From: Drosophila miranda
Taxonomy: Eukaryota > Arthropoda > Insecta > Diptera > Drosophilidae
NCBI RefSeq assembly: GCF_003369915.1
Contig: NC_046674.1
Span: 992,001-1,056,000 of the forward strand
Direction: 5' to 3'
DNA length: 64,000 nt
In this document: positions 22,301 through 35,100 of the stretch, in pieces
Layout: every line of letters starts with the position of its first letter
How positions within the stretch are numbered: position 1 is the first letter of the stretch
Position numbers and translations under genes: made by a program
The notes under the pieces: model-generated
What the model was told of the DNA's origin: nothing
What the model saw: the letters and a program-made list of their open reading frames with translations, nothing else
The model's database searches: none

Positions 22301-25300
22301 GATAGCTCCTTCCAGCTGCACTACGAGGTGGTGGCCGGCCAGCCGGGCTGCGGTGGAAGCTACATGGAGTCGCACGGCCGCATCAGTGGCCACATGGATG
22401 CGGAGGTTTGCCTCTACCTAATCGAGCAGCCAAGGGGGACACAAATAAAGCTGGAATTCGAGCACGTTAACCTGCTGCGGTCCGGGGATTGTCGACTGCA
22501 GAAGATCGAGATATTCAACGGACGCACCGATGAGTCACCCCTGATGCGTCGCCTCTGCGGACAGCCCGAGGGAAGCGAAATGGAGCCGCTGATATCCAGC
22601 GGTAATTTCGTTCTCGTGCGCTATGAGTATGCCCTAAACGGGTTGAGGCTGAAGAAGAGCTTCGAGCTGAGCTACAGCAGAGGTATTCCTTGTCCATATC
22701 CATTGTAAAGACGTACGTTTAATGCTTTTTATTGCAGTGTGCAGTGGAAGTTTCGGTGGCATGGCGGGCACCATCAAAACGCCAAACTATCCGCAGTCCT
22801 ATTTGGACGATATGACCTGCACATTCAAGCTGGTCGGGCCACTGGACAGTCTGGTGAAGCTTACCATCAAAGACCTGTCGCTAGGTGCCGACTCGAATGC
22901 CATTGACGATGGCAATCAAACCAATTATTTAGACGTGAGTGCTATTCGCACAGCAGAGACTGAGACAACCTGCTGACATGACCATCACATTGCAGGTTTA
23001 TCTGTCAAGCGATGAGAAGCGCCGTATATACAAGACGGGGGGAAACCTCGTGCTGATGGCACATACCAACCAGGCGACTCTCGTCTTCCGTGGATCCAGC
23101 AGTGGCCGTGGCCTGCTTGTGGACTACAGCTTTCCATATACGGGCTGCGGTGGTTATCTGACCCAAACTGGCACGAAGAGTATATTGAAGCGGGTCACAG
23201 GAGGCTTCTGTCAGTGGATCATTGATGTGCCGGGCAGGAAAGAAATCAAAGTAAACCAGATGATTATGCATGGCCAATTCTTCGTATATGACAATAGCAC
23301 CAGTCCTGGATTGCTTTTAAACAGGTTCATATTTAAAACTAATAACCCAAAATGTAGCCATAAACAATGTTTTTCTTTTTGTTTTCAGCTATGAATCCGA
23401 TTTTGAGGAATACTTCGATGCAGACCTTCTGACATTAATCGTCAGAGATATCAGCTCCCTTTCATTATTGCACATCTTTTACAGACAGGTGGAAAGTGGT
23501 AATACATTTGATACGGATATTTTTGTATAGTTTATTTGTTCCGCATTATGCGAAGTATAATTCGAGTTTCGAGAAGAGAATGCCATGTTCACGATAATGG
23601 AATGACCCTAATGGAAAAAAGCAAAGAATGAGCGCGAGATAGAGAGAGAGTAAGCGAATGCCAGAAAGGCTGCTGGTTGCACAGTAGACAATAGACTTTG
23701 ACTTGTAGAATTACTTGGCAATACCGAGCTTTATCACCCGAAACACTCTTAATGTTTGATGTTTTTGATATATGTAATTATTCTTGTATCCAGATTGCAC
23801 AGTAAGTTCCAGTCAACGCTACGGCATAATCAAGTCACCGAACTGGCCGCGACCCTATGGCGCATCGCAAACCTGCGAGTGGATCATTCGAGCACCGCTC
23901 GGCCAGCGCCTGGAGCTGGTTGTCTCGAACTTCAGTCTGGAGGCTATGGGGAACGAGTGCTACAGCGACTACCTGGAGATTAGGTATGCGCAACCAGAGG
24001 TCGCTGGGCTGACGCTGACTAATGCTCCTTGAATCGTGTCGTTCTACAGGAATGGGGACTCGGCCAAGTCTCCGCTGATTGGCAGATACTGCGGCACTCG
24101 GATACCCCCCCGGGTGCCCTCGTTTGGCAACGCGCTGTTTTTGAGCTTCGTCTCTGACAGCAGCGTGGAGGAGAGTGGATTCCTACTCAACTGGCAGCAG
24201 GCCGGCGAAGGATGTGGCGGCAAACTCAGCTCCCCCGTGGGGTCCATACACTCGCCGCATTCGATGGCAGGAAACCGTGGCGCCCTGGCTTGTGACTGGC
24301 AGATCATTTTGGCCGAGGGCTCGCGGGTGACCCTGCAGATCGAGAGTCAAGACGAGAACCTCTGCAGCGGTCATCTAACTATTTTTGATGGACCCACCAC
24401 GAGCAGTTGTGCACTGCCGCTGCGGTGCAACGAAACAAGCAGCCACTCCAGTATTGTCCTCCACTCCAGCAGTAATCGCGTTCTCGTGCGGTACGACGTG
24501 GGCCACGACTCGCCCGACGGCACCAGTTTTGTGCTGGACTATGCCACGAACTGCAGGGTGCGGCTAGAGAATCTCCAGGGGGCCGTGGAAACGCCGAACT
24601 TCCCGGAGAACTATCCGCCCGACACGTCCTGTGAGTGGGACATAAGCGCCGGCGGTGGAAGGAATCACATTCATCTGGTCTTCTCGCATCTGTCCGTGGA
24701 GCAATACGTGCCCGGGATCTGTGACTTTGACTATGTAATGCTCAGTGACATGAAGGACGACCAGCTGCTGGAGGATCGGCGACTCTGCAGCAACGAAGGA
24801 GTGGCCCCTCTCACCAGTAAGGGCAATCGGCTGCTGCTCAAATTTAGCAGCGACGCCACGCTGCAGGCCAAGGGCTTTCGAGCCGAGTACAAGCGGATCG
24901 GTTGCGGCGAACACCTCCAGGAAATGGGCGGCCACTTTGAGTCGCCCAACGCCCCATTCAGCGTAGATGTGGACTGCGATTGGGTCATCAGTGCACCGGA
25001 GGGCAAGCAAATACGGCTGGTGCTGCAGGAGCTGTATATCAATCCGCCCCAGCGAGAATGCAGCGACGATGTGCTGTCAGTCTCCGCGCCGGGTGGGCAC
25101 GTCCTCTACCGCAGCTGTCAGGTGGAGACCTCCTCGCAGACATTCACCTCGCCAGGCAACGAGCTGCACGTGCACTTCCACAGCAGCCCAACGGTGGCAA
25201 GGAAGTATTTCAGGGCCACGTATGCCCAAGTGCCAGCCAACTGCGGCGGTTACGTGCGTGCCAGCAGTGGGGTCATTGCCACGCCCGGTTTCCATTATGC

Positions 25301-28300
25301 CACCTCGATAGAGGCAGGCCGCGGTCCTCTCAACTACTCCTCGAATGTGGAGTGCCTTTGGGTAGTGGAGGTAAGTTCCCCGCCCCTTGCTGCATCCAGG
25401 AGCGCGGATTAATTCCTCTTGTGTTCTAGGTTTCGGAAAGCTATGGCATCCGGTTGTGGTTCGAGCGGTTCAACCTCACCAATTCGGCCAATTGCTCGGG
25501 CACCTTTGTAGAACTGACCAAGCTGGATGCGGACAACACCGAGCACTTCCTGGAGCGGGGCTGTGGCGAGGAGCAGCCGCTGATTCGCCTGGTTCACGGT
25601 CAGCGAATGCGGGTGCTGTTCAAGGCGCCGGCTGGGAGCTGGGGCAGCTTTGCCCTCCACTTTGAGCGGCAATGCGGTGGCGCGCTGTCGGCCGGCGAGG
25701 GCTACTTGAGGTCGCGCCTGGACGAGGACTGCAGCTGGCTGGTGGTGGCGCCGGAGGGCAGCAAGCTGAGCCTGAACATCAACCAGCTGGAGTGTCCCGG
25801 ATGTGCCTCGAAAACTGCAGCGGAGAACTGCACGGCAGAGGTGGGACTGCAGCTGCTGAACGACGATGACCAGGTGGTGCTTTACAGCCTGTGCAGCGAG
25901 CATCCGGCGAATCTGGTAGTGCCCGCCAGCAATGTCCGTATCCTGGCCAAAGGCATCGCTCTGGCGGCGCAGTTCAGTAGCCTGGAAAACACATGCGGCG
26001 GCAACATCAGCCTGAGCTCGGCCCGCGGCAGCCTCAGCTCTCCCAACTATCCGGATAGCTACCCGGCGAACGTGGAGTGCCTGTGGCGCGTCGGCGTGAA
26101 TGCCGGCAACTCCCTGGCGGTCACATTCGATGCTTTGAACATTGTGCCTTCCGAGCACTGCAACGAGGACTTTCTTGAGATGCGTTCAGGCGTGGACGAA
26201 CGCCTGCTGGGACTCTACTGCGACCGAAAGATGCCCGAGCAGCCGCTGGTAATCCGCTCGCAACTGTGGCTCAAATTCCGAAGCATGCCCGGCAACAGTG
26301 CCGACGGCTTCAAGCTGCACTGGAGCTACGGTGAGTCTCCTCCAGTCTCCGGTGGGCTCCCTGGTCCCGTCCTAATATTCGCTTCGTGAACATCTCCCCA
26401 GTGCACGACAACGAAATAACGTCAGAGACGAATGGAACGATCGAGTCGCCGCCCATCTTTTCAGTTCGCGCAGTCGAGCAGGCCTTCAGTTGGCGCATTT
26501 TTGTGGAGCGCGAAATGGTTGTGGCCCTGAACTTTGAGGAGTACATATCCGGCCTCCAGGTGAGCCCTGGAACCCAGCAAAACGCTCTTTGCTCCACTAA
26601 ATCTCTCGTATTCCTCCTAATAGCTGTTCGATGGCTACGATGACACTGCCCTGGAGATCGCCATTGAATCCTCGCCCTGGCAGTTCACCTCGAGCAGCAA
26701 TGTCCTCTATTTGAGGACCCTTAACACGGATTTCAATGCGTTCCGCTTGAAGTGGAGCGTGGTCAGTAGTGCCCTGGTTAAGGGCAACAGAACCGTGCAG
26801 AACGATGAGTGCAACAAGGAGTTTACGGTGTCCGCCAGTGCGCGTTTGATGGTGAACTCCCCCGGCTATCCGAAGGGCTATGCCCCGAACCTGTACTGCC
26901 AGTGGACCTTCAGGCCCGAAGATTCCGCCCAGCATGTTTACACGGACCTCTATGAGGCCGATCTGGAGGTCTTTCCCAATTGCTTTGCCGACTACCTGAA
27001 CATCCAGAGCTCCAGGGATATGAACCAATGGACGAATGATCTGCGCATCTGCAATGGCAGCAAGGGTGGACCACTCATCCAGCGATTGCACGGCACTCCC
27101 CATCTGAGGCTGCAGTTTAAGAGCGATGTCTCCATCAACGGACGAGGCTTCAGGGCCATTGTGCGTGCGACATGTGGCTCCAATATGACGGCTCCTGTGG
27201 CCACCATCTTAGACACGCAAATGAGAGCCGGACTGGCCATGGGCAGCAATTGCGAGTGGCACATCGAAGTGCGACCGGGCCGAAAGATAGAGATCAGCAT
27301 AGCCTATGCCCGCTCAGCCGTCAATGTCCCATGCCCCGTTTACGGACTCATCTACGATGGTCTGGACGACAGGTCGCCCCTGTTTCAAAGCGGAAAGTTC
27401 TGCAACCAGATAGGCTTTAACAAGGACTCGTATCGCACAAGCGGCTCCCATGCGTACATCAAGTACGTGCTGCCCCCGCGGTCCGTGAATCCGGCGCACA
27501 ACTACTGGAACATCACCTACCGGGAGTACAGCGAGTGCGACGGCGAGATCCAGCTGACCCAGCTGGCCAGCACGTACAGCATTACGACGCCTGGGTATCC
27601 CTACTTGCCGCATCCCCATACGGAATGCACCTGGTTGGTGGTGGCGCCGCCAGGCGAGGTCATTTCAGCCACCTTCGACGACCGATTCGATCTGAGTCTG
27701 CGCCAATGCGAGAAGGAGACCGTGGAGCTCTTCGATGGCTCCACCACACTAGCGCGCCAACTCCTGCACACCTGCCGACGGCCTCCAAAGACGCTGCGCA
27801 GCTCAGGCAGTCTTCTTCTGGTGCACTACCAGACGCAACTGGACGAGCCGCACGGCGGCTTTCGGCTGAACGTCTCACTGAGTGCCTGTGGCGGTCTGCA
27901 CACTAGTGCGATGGGATTCATCAGCTCCGAGAACTATCCGGCCCTGGGGGGCTACCCGAGGCCGGCCGTCTGCGAGTACAGCATCAAGCTGCCGCGGGGC
28001 TCGTATATCCGCCTCAACATCAGCGATCTGCACGTGCCGTACAGCCCACAGCAGGGACAGACCAGTAACAGCAGCGATCGACTGGAATTCGTGGACCTGG
28101 CCGATGCGATCAGCGGACAGCAGACCCCTCTGATGGTACTGGACGGCAGCGAAAGCTACCCATTGGACGTGACCCTCAACAGTAACAAGGTGGGCATCCG
28201 CTTCGTGGCGGTCTCGAATGTGAACAGCTATCGCGGATTCAAGATTCGATACGAGCGGATAACCGGCACGTGCTCCCGCGAGGTGAATGCTGCCTCTGGC

Positions 28301-31300
28301 ACCCTCGAGATTCCAGCCAATGTGCAATCCTCCTGGCTGAGACTCTGCCGCTGGAAAATCACTGTGCCCAAGGGCCAGAGCGTGCGCCTACAGTTCCTCA
28401 ATCTAGCCGATATGCGTGCTGTCGCTCGTAATAATACCAGAAGGTGAGTGCACCGGGACTATTTTTGCATGTGAGTGTACCCTTTGAGACCATTAATCGG
28501 TTGCCGAACCGTTCTGCAAACACCCAGAACGGAAACAATTGGGAAATGGGAAGAAAAAGAGAAAATTAAACATTGCAACGACAGTGTAGGCTAAGAAATG
28601 GACAGAACACCAGAGATATCGTCTCAACAAATTGTAAATGGTAGAGATACAGAAAGAGATATCCATATTTTGGGGGGCAGCATTTAGGATATATGTAAGA
28701 GCCACCAAAGTGCTTCATTAAAAGCCCGTACATACAGGGATCTTTGCACATAATCAATCATTCACTAATGACTTAATATATCCTTGTGAAATATATTTAC
28801 AGCGGAAGGAGGAGTGAGATTCAACCGCAGTTTTCGTTCTACAACGATTTCAACCAGCTGTCAAAGATCACCGACTTCCGGATCGATGCATACAACGGCA
28901 GCGGCATCATCGAGTCCAGCGACAACGTTATGCTGGTCAGCATCATCACTACCCAACTGGACCTCACCACCATACCGTTGCGTGCCCGCTACAGCTCCAG
29001 CGAACCGTCACAGTGCCCGCCAGACATTGGAGACCAGGCGGCCGGATCGCTGTCCATCAAAAGTCTCAGCCAGCTGCCTGTCTACTATTGCACCATCAAC
29101 TATGTGGGGCTCAGCGGAACCACACTCACCTTCAAAGTGGGAGAGTATGTGTACTGGAGCGGGGTCGGTCCCTCGGTGGTCTTCAGAGACGAAGGCTTCC
29201 GCTTTGTCAATTACTTGTCCACGAATCTCACTAATAGCTATATCTCAATGCCTTCCACGCCCGGACGGATCACCCTGAACCAGGGAAAAAATGTCAAACT
29301 GAAGCAATTTCGGGCCACCTATCGCCGTCACAACTGCGGCGGTCAAATGCTTGTGGCCGAGGGCCTTGCCATAGAGCCACCGCAGCTGATGGCAACCGTC
29401 GGAGAGGATTATGGGCCGCTGGAGTGCGTGTTCTCGCTGGGTGCTGGCAGGGGCTATGTGCTTGAGGGAAACCTGAGCCTCAGCGACAGCTGCGACCGCG
29501 AGTACATTGTTATCTATGCGGGTCCCGCACTGGTGGCCCGCCTCTGCCGCGGCATGACGATGAACAGCACGCGTCTGGGCAAGTCTCATTCGAAGGTGAT
29601 TTACCATACAGAAGAGCACCGGCCTGGCCGCAGTTGGTTCCGGCTGCAGCCCAGGCGGTCAGAAGGCCCCTTGGCAGGTAATGTGATTCGCGTCGACCAG
29701 AGAACTACTGCGCCCATATCGATCAATGGGACGGACTACAAGAACAACATGGAGCTGATCTGGGAGTTTACTACCAATGCGGGACTCTCCCTCTCGCTGC
29801 AGTTCCAAGGGCGCTTCTTCATTGAAACGTCCCCGAACTGCAGCAATGACCGGCTGAGTGTGCAGCAGAGCCAAGACCGGCAGGAGCCTGCGGGAGGTTG
29901 GTCTGAGGTGGCCAGCCTATGCGGCCGACAGTTTCCGCCACCGCTGCATGTGGAGGCGTCCCGAATGCGAGTGGTCTTCCAGACCAATAACAACATCACC
30001 GGAGACGGCTTCAGCTTCACCGTCTCCCCCAGCTGCGACGTTACGCTGCGAGCCACCGCGGAGCTGCAGACTCAGCGCTGGGACTGGCAGGCATTCCGCA
30101 ATATGCTCAACTGCAGCTACGTGATCCTCACTGAAACCCAGGAGCAGCTGGTGGTCAGCATCAAAAGTGTGGGCCGCCCTTGGCCCGCCTTTGCCTGCAC
30201 CAGGTCCTTCTTTAAGGCCTACCGCCAAAGCTCGAGCTCGAGCTCGAGCTCCGGCTCTGAGGAAGTGGAAGAGGAGCTGACGGAGAAGTTCTGCCCGGAC
30301 TTTGAAGTAAATGGCTACAAGAGGCTCCGTCTACAGTACATGTCGCCCACATCGCGACAATTTAAGCTGCAGTACCAGATTCTCGGCTGCGGTGGGAACT
30401 ACAGCGCGAACTTCTCCTTGCGCCCGCCGCAGCACGACGAGGATGTGAGGTCGTATGCCCACAATATGCACTGCGAATGGCGCGTAACGGCACCGCCCCA
30501 GCACGCCATCGTTCTGGAGTTCAAGTACTTTGACCTGGAGGAGAGCCGGAACTGTCGATACGATTACCTGGCGGTCTACAAGGGCAGCATGGTGCCGAAC
30601 ATTGAGCAGCGCGTGGCCCGTCTGTGCGGCAACTTGACCACTCAGCCGCCCACCATTATGGTGGACAGCAACCAGGCGCTAATTGTGTCCCACTCGGATT
30701 CATCGAACAGCTTTCGGGGCTTCCTGGCCAGTGTGCGCTTCGTCCCCAACTGCAATGAGCGCATCGCTCTGGACGATGATCTCCCGCGGATGAGCCTCGT
30801 GCGAAACTACAAGATGAATGCCTTTGAACAGCTGTTGTGCATCTTCAAGGCCAGCGCCACGCCTGGACATCGGCTGTCCGTACAGCTGAGACAGTTGCAG
30901 CCGTTTGGATCCTATCGGGGATACCTAGAGATTGTTGACAGCGACGCCGCAGAGAGCCAAAGCCTCGGCAAGTACTATGACCTGTCCGGCAATCGTACAA
31001 AGCTCTTCAGCTCCTATTCAGATCTGGCGATCAGGCTGAGTGGCACTTCCACCTTGGCGAGAAACGTGAGCTTCGAATTGATTCTGCAAATGGAACGCAC
31101 AATCTGCGGAGAGACCGAATATCAACTGCGTTCGAACGAGGTGGGTTCAGGTCGCTTGAGGCCTTCGCAATGTATTCTATAAATTTTAAATTGACTTTTG
31201 GCAGAGCATCAAACTGGGAATCCAAGGAGACAACGGCACGAGGAACTATGAGGGAAGCGTGCACTGCTCTTGGTCGATTCGATCAACGGTGGAGGCGGAG

Positions 31301-32469
31301 ATCGAGATCCGGTGGGTCAATCTACGGGATGTGTCCCAGGTGACGGGAAAATGCCTGGACTACTTGCGTTTATCCGAATCGTGGGTAAGTTGTTTCATTC
31401 CAGCGCAATCATAGGAACAAAGTTTATTAAAAATATTAAACATTTCAACCAGCTACAGTCGCCGCAGTACTTTTGCGGTCAGTTCAACAATACCCTCAAG
31501 AGGTTGTCGTCTGCCGAGAACTTGAATTTCCAACTAACATTCCATTCCGAAGAACTGACAGACTCCACTGGGTTTGAGTTGGTAATCAGGCAGAATACAC
31601 GTAAGCAGAAGCCATACTTGTACTTGTACTTGTACCTGGGAAACAACTTGTGATATAAATAATGTGCATTTTTCAGCTTGTAGTCGCAACTACACGGAGC
31701 TGAGCCAATCCATTGAAGACAGCGCTCTGACCAACTGCACCGTGGACATTCGAGTGCCCGAGGGCTACAGTGTGACTCTGAACCTCCTGTTTGTGTTGTT
31801 CGACATGGAGTCTGGTATGAAGTACCTAAACGTGAGTAATTCCGCCAGCCGCAGTGAAAACCAACCATAAAAATCACTTCTCCCACAACAGATAAGCGAC
31901 CTGAAGGCCAATCAGACAGTCTTCCACACGAACAGATTCCTTGCTAGCCCCACAGTCAAGTTCACGTCGACCAATCAGCTTCGCATTGCGAGCACGGGCA
32001 TTGCTTCAATGCGATTCTTCTACTACTCCACCAGCAACGATTTGCCCAACGGCTGTGGTGGCGACATCTCTATGGGGGGTGGCTTTGGTAACTTGGCCAA
32101 TCCCCCCTACGACAATCGGAACCACTCACTGTGCACCTGGCGTATATCAGTGCCAGCAGGCAGCATCCTGAGGATCAGTTTCACGAGTATACATCGCGTC
32201 GGTTAGTTTTAGCTAACATCAAGATAACATCAACTTTTTAATTTCCAGACTTCAACATGGGCTCGGAGACCAATTGTAATCTGGATAATATTAAATTCTA
32301 CAAGGTTCTGCCGGATGCAAGCGAGGGCCTGGTGCAAACATCCTGTGGATCTACCATTCCCGACGACTTTGACGTTGGCAGTAATCGTGCCGTAATCGTT
32401 GCCAAGAAGTCACCTAATTTTGATGGACTGGGATTCCAGTTCTCATTCACCCTCAAAAATGTCAGTTAG
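19389..32469 (+). CDS. Cubn2: Cubilin (autosomal paralogue, Cubn2-like), endocytic receptor
   Basis: Seventeen exons close in frame to 3,655 residues: 19389-19946, 20591-20697, 20758-22682, 22738-22934, 22996-23324, 23389-23498, 23794-23983, 24050-25370, 25430-26330, 26402-26559, 26624-28443, 28803-31140, 31205-31384, 31453-31600, 31677-31831, 31892-32201, 32249-32469. A signal peptide (LLFVLVLCVFLLELEAS) precedes a basic helical segment like the cubilin trimerisation region, then eight EGF-like domains (first DECLSSPCQNGG, several calcium-binding DVDEC/DIDEC), then, by my count, 27 CUB domains beginning CGSTLRG and ending CGGDISM. That is the vertebrate cubilin plan and length (human 3,623). 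There is no transmembrane segment; cubilins are held at the membrane by amnionless and, in flies, take up protein in nephrocytes and Malpighian tubules. A few CUB units lack the first cysteine pair. TATA/Inr lie upstream. Confidence 0.93.
19947..20590 (+). other. First intron of the cubilin gene
   Basis: This 644-base intron splits the first EGF-like domain between CAA and GGC. It is AT-rich and I see no exon or RNA gene in it. Confidence 0.6.
28444..28802 (+). other. Intron 11 of the cubilin gene
   Basis: This 359-base intron is bounded by GTGAGT and TTTACAG. Nothing else was recognised. Confidence 0.6.
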
Positions 32470-32617
32470 ACAAGGCAACTTATTTCTTAGATATTGTAGA
32501 ATTTATAAATTTACTTTTGCAAGTAATCAGTACAAAAATACATTATGAATTTAGTGCTGAGATAACTATTTGCACCAGCAAAGGATAAATTTCATAAATG
32601 CCTAATGGGCCCTATAA

Positions 32618-33432
32618 TTATAAGTTTATATTAACTGATTCAATAACTTTCTTTTTTAGTTTGCCAAAGATTTCGATATTAAAGACCAACTGGTCTAGAC
32701 TTCTTCGGAATGGCACGATACGTGCAGTGTCTTCAAAGGATTGCCTTGCGCGCCGCAAACGATAATGAATCTCATCCAAATCGTGCCTATGACTATTCGC
32801 TAATTCAAAATCAGTGGAGACCATGGCCGAGATCAGGCTGGCAAACTCGTCGGAAACCTTGTAGTTGTAGCCAACAGAGGCTTTCCGCTCAAATGCCTCG
32901 TTGCTAATGATCACATTGTGGGAGGCTAGCCCGGAGTCGCTAGACTGAAGTGAATAAAATGAAAATGAGTTGTTGTTTAATACAACAATGCGTGCCGTCA
33001 GGCTGTACTTACGGTTGGTAACGCGCTGGCCAGGCAATAATCCCGGCTCGGTTTCAGTAGGAAGCGATTGGATGGCTCACACTTTGGAGCGTACTGATAG
33101 CCCTCTCTAGTGCGACGGAAGCATGGATGACGATCGAGCAGCCGCAGGCGCTTTTTGACGGTCAGCGACAATTTGTAGTTGTTCACAATGGGCAGCACAT
33201 CTTTTAAAAATTTAGAGCAAGCTTCATGAGGTGTCAGATCTTGAAACTCGGCTATATCCGTGGACCATCCATTCCAGGAAGAAACATCATGTATGTACAA
33301 AAGCCGGCCAAAGCGGACCGCGTACTGAATCAAGCATTCGTGTAAAGGTGGAAAAGTGTTCTGCAACGGCGTTGATCCGGTGGTTGTTGCAATTTGTGCA
33401 ATGAAGACCTCTCCATCTACAGTTTCATTCAT
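32618..33432 (-). CDS. Unrecognised 248-residue protein
   Basis: Two exons, 33432-33013 and 32944-32618, are joined across a 68-bp intron (GTAAGT...CTTCAG, phase 0). The protein starts MNETVDGEVFIAQIATTTG, contains an aromatic/hydrophobic N-terminal half (LIQYAVRFGRLLYIHDVSSW) and a charged helical C-terminal half (DLDEIHYRLRRARQSFED), and ends ESVNINL. There is no signal peptide, membrane segment or motif I can name. It is convergent with the cubilin gene (about 150 bp apart) and divergent from the transposase-derived gene to its right, sharing about 180 bp with DRE sites, so broad or germline expression is plausible. Splicing and phase make it a real gene; the function is unknown to me. Confidence 0.75.
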
Positions 33433-33500
33433 GGTGTGTTAGTAGTACTTATTATTTTAATCAAAGCGGACACACTTTAAATTTAATAGTTGTTCTTTTC

Positions 33501-33528
33501 ATACATCGATAATAGTAAAGTATCGATA
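33501..33528. promoter_or_regulatory. DRE pair in a bidirectional promoter
   Basis: CATCGATA (in 33504-33511) and TATCGATA (33521-33528) lie in the 177-bp gap between divergent starts at 33432 and 33610. No TATA box was seen. Confidence 0.55.
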
Positions 33529-33609
33529 TATTTGATTCGTTTACACATGTGAAGCGATATTTCTATTTCGCTATTGCCCATCCCTATTAAAATCAAAGAA
33601 AACAACAAA

Positions 33610-34995
33610 ATGGAGAAAGAACTAGATTTAATCAACAGCACTTTAAACAATGCCTTGGCCAAGCTGGTGGAGACTAAAAGGAACCAAAACAAGAATGATG
33701 ATTGGCAGAATCGCAAGGAGAAGATCGCTAGGCTCATAAGGCTTCACATTCAACATGTGCAGCTAACTCTGATTACACACAGACGTCGGTCGCAGCAGCG
33801 GAGCAGGCGCCGTTTTAAGCAGATGCGTTCGTTTTTCATGCAACAAATGATAGAGATACAATCCAACTATATGCAGATGTACGCCATGCTGCGCCTCAAG
33901 CGTGCTAGCCTGGAAGACGAGGAGTCCGAGGACAGCGACGCCAACGTGGAGCCTGAAGACAATCAGACCTTCTCTGAGGACATATTTCCGGATCTCAGCG
34001 ATGAAGAGTTCATTAACAAACTGCACATAACCCGGAGCACCTTTAAAGCGCTTTGCCGGCAGCTAACACCTGCAATGCGCAAGGCCGGCCAGTGCAGCAA
34101 AAGGTCACTCGAAATTTCCCTGGACAAATGCGTTGCCTTGGCGCTCTACTATCTGGCCAGTGGCGAGCGCATATCGATCATATCGAATTTGTTTTCCGTA
34201 CCAAGGCTGAAGACAATCAAGTGCCTGAAACTCTTCTGTAACGCCGTCATGTCCACCTTAGGAAAGGCCCTACGCAAACTGCCACAAACCGAACCAGACT
34301 GTGCCAGTGTGATGGTCGGCTTCCAGAAAGAAAGCAACATGCCGGCTGCCCTCGTTGGTATTCTGGGCGTGTGCTCTATCCCTATACGTGCCAGCGGCGG
34401 CCCCCAGAACTCTGCTGGTCAATCGGTTATGCGCATGGAGTTTCTCCTAGACGACCGTATGTTCTTCCGCGAACTACGGCTCGACAACGGAAGCAAGGCC
34501 TCGCTGGTGCCAATGTTCTCAAAAGCTCCAAACCGACTTACCGAGCTGCCTTATGTACCCATAAATGGGCGTCTAATTTCCCCCTTTGTCTTGGTTCCGC
34601 CTCAACAAAATTATCCGCTGCGTCGTTGGCTACTCCAGCGCTACGCGGATCCGATTGCTCCACACGAACACGACTTCAATGAAGTTGCGGAGCGTCTGCA
34701 GGAGTTAAGCGACTGTGCCCTGCACCGTCTGATGTCGCGTTGGAACTTTTTCATCCAGCCGCTGGACATCCGTTTCCATACGGCGTCCTGCATTATTACA
34801 GCTTCGGCAGTACTGCACAACCTGCTAGAGCAGATTAGCGAGCCGCACATGCTGGAATGGGGCAACGCAGTGGACGTCTCAAAGTTTAAATCAGTCCCAC
34901 TGCCCGACTGCTGGAAAGATGTCGAAGGCGAGACGGATAAAGGTTTGCGCGTACGCGACTTTCTGGCGCGGACCATAAGTTCCACTGAAATCTAA
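33610..34995 (+). CDS. PIF/Harbinger transposase-derived host gene (DPLG type)
   Basis: A single exon of 461 residues. The first 110 residues are basic and helical with an acidic linker (EDEESEDSDANVEPED). Residues about 135-440 follow the Harbinger/HARBI1 transposase layout: LHITRSTFKALCRQL, then the canonical GVIDGTHIPI position read as GILGVCSIPI, a central segment with LRLDNGSK, then RLMSRWNFF and an ITASAVLHNLLE tail. At the first catalytic Asp there is Gly253, and at the catalytic Glu there is Asp368, so DDE activity should be lost while the fold is kept. An intact frame, a poly(A) signal (AATAAA, about 35021), a DRE promoter and no terminal repeats fit domestication. Drosophila PIF-like genes (DPLG1-7) are known to be domesticated this way; which one this is I cannot tell. 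The start is the first ATG; upstream codons lack one. Confidence 0.8.
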   Translation: MEKELDLINSTLNNALAKLVETKRNQNKNDDWQNRKEKIARLIRLHIQHVQLTLITHRRRSQQRSRRRFKQMRSFFMQQMIEIQSNYMQMYAMLRLKRASLEDEESEDSDANVEPEDNQTFSEDIFPDLSDEEFINKLHITRSTFKALCRQLTPAMRKAGQCSKRSLEISLDKCVALALYYLASGERISIISNLFSVPRLKTIKCLKLFCNAVMSTLGKALRKLPQTEPDCASVMVGFQKESNMPAALVGILGVCSIPIRASGGPQNSAGQSVMRMEFLLDDRMFFRELRLDNGSKASLVPMFSKAPNRLTELPYVPINGRLISPFVLVPPQQNYPLRRWLLQRYADPIAPHEHDFNEVAERLQELSDCALHRLMSRWNFFIQPLDIRFHTASCIITASAVLHNLLEQISEPHMLEWGNAVDVSKFKSVPLPDCWKDVEGETDKGLRVRDFLARTISSTEI

Positions 34996-35100
34996 CTTCG
35001 CATACAATATTCCGTATTGCAATAAAAATAAATTTAGTTAAGATACATTTAACAAAATGTAGTTCCTCATTTATTATCTGATGTTAAAAAATATGGACAT

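Noticed and set aside
32700-32907. Plus-strand frame downstream of the cubilin stop as an extra cubilin exon
   Set aside because: It is antisense to the well-spliced 248-residue gene, and the cubilin frame already ends after its 27th CUB domain.
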